Shown one piece after another: positions 4,358-5,624 of a stretch of 5,624 nucleotides of DNA (position 1 is the stretch's first letter; each line of letters begins with the position of its first letter). Made by a program: the position numbers and the translations under genes. Source of the stretch: Patescibacteria group bacterium (lineage in GTDB: Bacteria > Patescibacteriota > UBA1384 > CAILIB01); the NCBI GenBank assembly GCA_018968785.1, contig JAGWZN010000057.1:1-5624 (forward strand). Reading direction: 5' to 3'. The notes below the pieces were generated by a model, which ran no database searches, was not told the DNA's origin, and saw only the letters and a list, made by a program, of their open reading frames with translations.

Positions 4358-5624
4358 ATGGGAGAAAAATTAACCCAAATTTACGATCCAACCAGACCGG
4401 AGTCAGATAAAGAGAGAGCGGAACAACTGTTTCCGATCTTTATCCATCGCCAACCAATTGGGGCAGAGCGACGGTTTGATACCCTATTGATGGTGAATGG
4501 GACGGTAGGAGCTTTGGCCGAGATTAGCCGTAAACTTGGTTTCCGAGCAGTAGCTATTGATGAGGCCTATACCGGTAAAAAAGAGGAAAAACTAGAGGAG
4601 GTGGTCAAGCGTCAGATTGAGTTTGCTTTATCCCAAGGGAAAGAGCCGGTGGTCTGTTGCAGCGTGCTGATGTATAACGCCAAAGAATCCCTGGAACTGC
4701 TGCGTAACTTGAAAGAAGAATACGGTTCCCGTATCCGCACGGTTGTCGGTGGTCAGTTGGTATCTATTGTTCCCCAGGCGTATCTAAAAAGAGCATTTAT
4801 CGATCAAGTGGCAGTGGGTGATGCTGAGGTGATTCTTGAATCAATTTTAGTCGGTCGCCAGCAGTTTGCTGAGGGCTACATCAATCCCCAAACCGATCAT
4901 TATTCTCAGGTTGGCTACCAGGATTATTTAGGCTTTCCAGACCGGTTAAATGCAATGCGACAGGTCACTCTCGGCCCATTAACATGTATAGGTATGGCAA
5001 CTATCGAATCAGTCCGGTCTTGCAGTTGGGCGTATCGTCGTGGTCGTCGTTGTAGGTTCTGTGCCTTGCAGGGGATGGAATGTGAACCGCACTTCACTCC
5101 GTTTGAGGAACACTTTCGCCATCAAACCTATCTGGCGGATGAATTTGGGGTTAACTGGATATTTGATGTGAGTAATTTATGGGTTCCAACTCAAAATAAA
5201 GAAGAGGCTATTCAATGGTTGGGCGATTATAACGCAGCCCGGGAACAATATGGTGCTCCTCTACTAAAAAAGTATGCTTATCTGAATACTGTTAGTATTA
5301 ATAAGGATACCGCGCCACTACTCAGACAGGCCGGTATTGCCATTGGGTTTGTCGGAATTGATGGGTGGAATGAAGAAACTTTGCGGAGACATGGCAAAGC
5401 CGGTGGGGTGAAGCATATCTTTGACGCGCTTGAAGCAGCTCAAAAGAATGATCTCTATTTACGGGCTAACGTGGTAATGGGGGATGGGCTCTCTGAAAAG
5501 TCCCTAGCTGAGCTGCCGGAATTTTTGAAGGGGGTCATTCAATATGGTAGTCACATTTTAAGTATTGGCTGCTACTTTGAGTTGCTTCTGCCCGGCTCGC
5601 AGCTTTGGGGAGAATTTAAAGAAA
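4358..5624 (+). CDS. Cobalamin-dependent-type radical SAM protein, cut by window edge
   Basis: 422 codons are visible and the frame is open at the right edge. Residues about 41-170 resemble the Rossmann-type B12-binding domain found before many radical SAM domains: a repeated beta/alpha pattern, then VVGGQLVSIVPQAYL (129-143) and DQVAVGDAEVILESIL (149-164), equivalent to the 'GG....P' and 'D.vv.GegE' boxes. As is common in these proteins, no DxHxxG cobalt-ligand motif is seen. The radical SAM domain starts near 204. Its iron-sulfur cysteines are C222, C232 and C235 (C-x9-C-x2-C, around CSWAYRRGRRCRFC) instead of the usual C-x3-C-x2-C. Later strands fit the fold: WIFDVSNLW (267-275), IGFVGIDGWNEETLRRHGKAG (329-349) and LRANVVMGDGLSEKSL (368-383). 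Such enzymes make 5'-deoxyadenosyl radicals, and many of the B12 type methylate unreactive carbons. The substrate is unknown. The ATG follows the cupin stop by 2 nt with no ribosome site, so translation is probably coupled. Confidence 0.9.
   Translation, partial: MGEKLTQIYDPTRPESDKERAEQLFPIFIHRQPIGAERRFDTLLMVNGTVGALAEISRKLGFRAVAIDEAYTGKKEEKLEEVVKRQIEFALSQGKEPVVCCSVLMYNAKESLELLRNLKEEYGSRIRTVVGGQLVSIVPQAYLKRAFIDQVAVGDAEVILESILVGRQQFAEGYINPQTDHYSQVGYQDYLGFPDRLNAMRQVTLGPLTCIGMATIESVRSCSWAYRRGRRCRFCALQGMECEPHFTPFEEHFRHQTYLADEFGVNWIFDVSNLWVPTQNKEEAIQWLGDYNAAREQYGAPLLKKYAYLNTVSINKDTAPLLRQAGIAIGFVGIDGWNEETLRRHGKAGGVKHIFDALEAAQKNDLYLRANVVMGDGLSEKSLAELPEFLKGVIQYGSHILSIGCYFELLLPGSQLWGEFKE

Noticed and set aside
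1..5624. CRISPR arrays, tRNA or rRNA genes, insertion sequences
   Set aside because: I found no regularly spaced direct repeats, cloverleaf-like stretches, transposase frames or terminal inverted repeats. The window is almost completely occupied by the genes described.

Overview
The window looks like chromosomal DNA from a Candidate Phyla Radiation (Patescibacteria) bacterium or a close relative. I infer this from the style of the MreB protein, the short MreD, a TrmB-type sensor/regulator of the kind common in those genomes, weak or absent Shine-Dalgarno sites, and two promoters that seem to give leaderless mRNAs. No rRNA or other taxonomic marker is present, so the assignment is moderate. 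The standard bacterial code fits: TAA, TAG and TGA all end genes here.

Left part (about 1-2960, minus strand): a tightly packed cell-shape operon, mreB - mreC - mreD - PBP2 (mrdA). The genes are separated by 13 nt or overlap by 4 and 14 nt. MreB forms the cytoplasmic actin-like filament, MreC and MreD couple it to the membrane, and PBP2 is the cell-wall transpeptidase the filament directs. PBP2 runs off the left edge, so only its first 199 codons are present. The ordinary start of the MreC frame is moved here to the ATG at 1826.

Middle (2962-3845): a TrmB-family winged-helix regulator on the minus strand, interrupted by an in-frame TAA at 3184-3186. The reading frame continues after the stop for 73 further codons that still look like the normal family C-terminus. 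A 104-nt intergenic stretch (3742-3845) separates it from a divergent gene pair. It carries back-to-back sigma70-like promoters, each placing the expected transcription start at or within about 2 nt of the ATG, and a 10-bp-arm inverted repeat over the -35 box of the rightward promoter.

Right part (3846-5624, plus strand): a single-domain cupin followed 2 nt later by a radical SAM protein with an N-terminal cobalamin-binding-like domain and an unusual C-x9-C-x2-C cluster motif. It runs off the right edge. The divergent regulator, the candidate operator and the coupled cupin/radical SAM pair look like one small regulated metabolic module. Its base composition is clearly lower in G+C than the mre operon, so it may be an acquired or variable insertion next to a core locus. 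Substrate and product cannot be told from the sequence.
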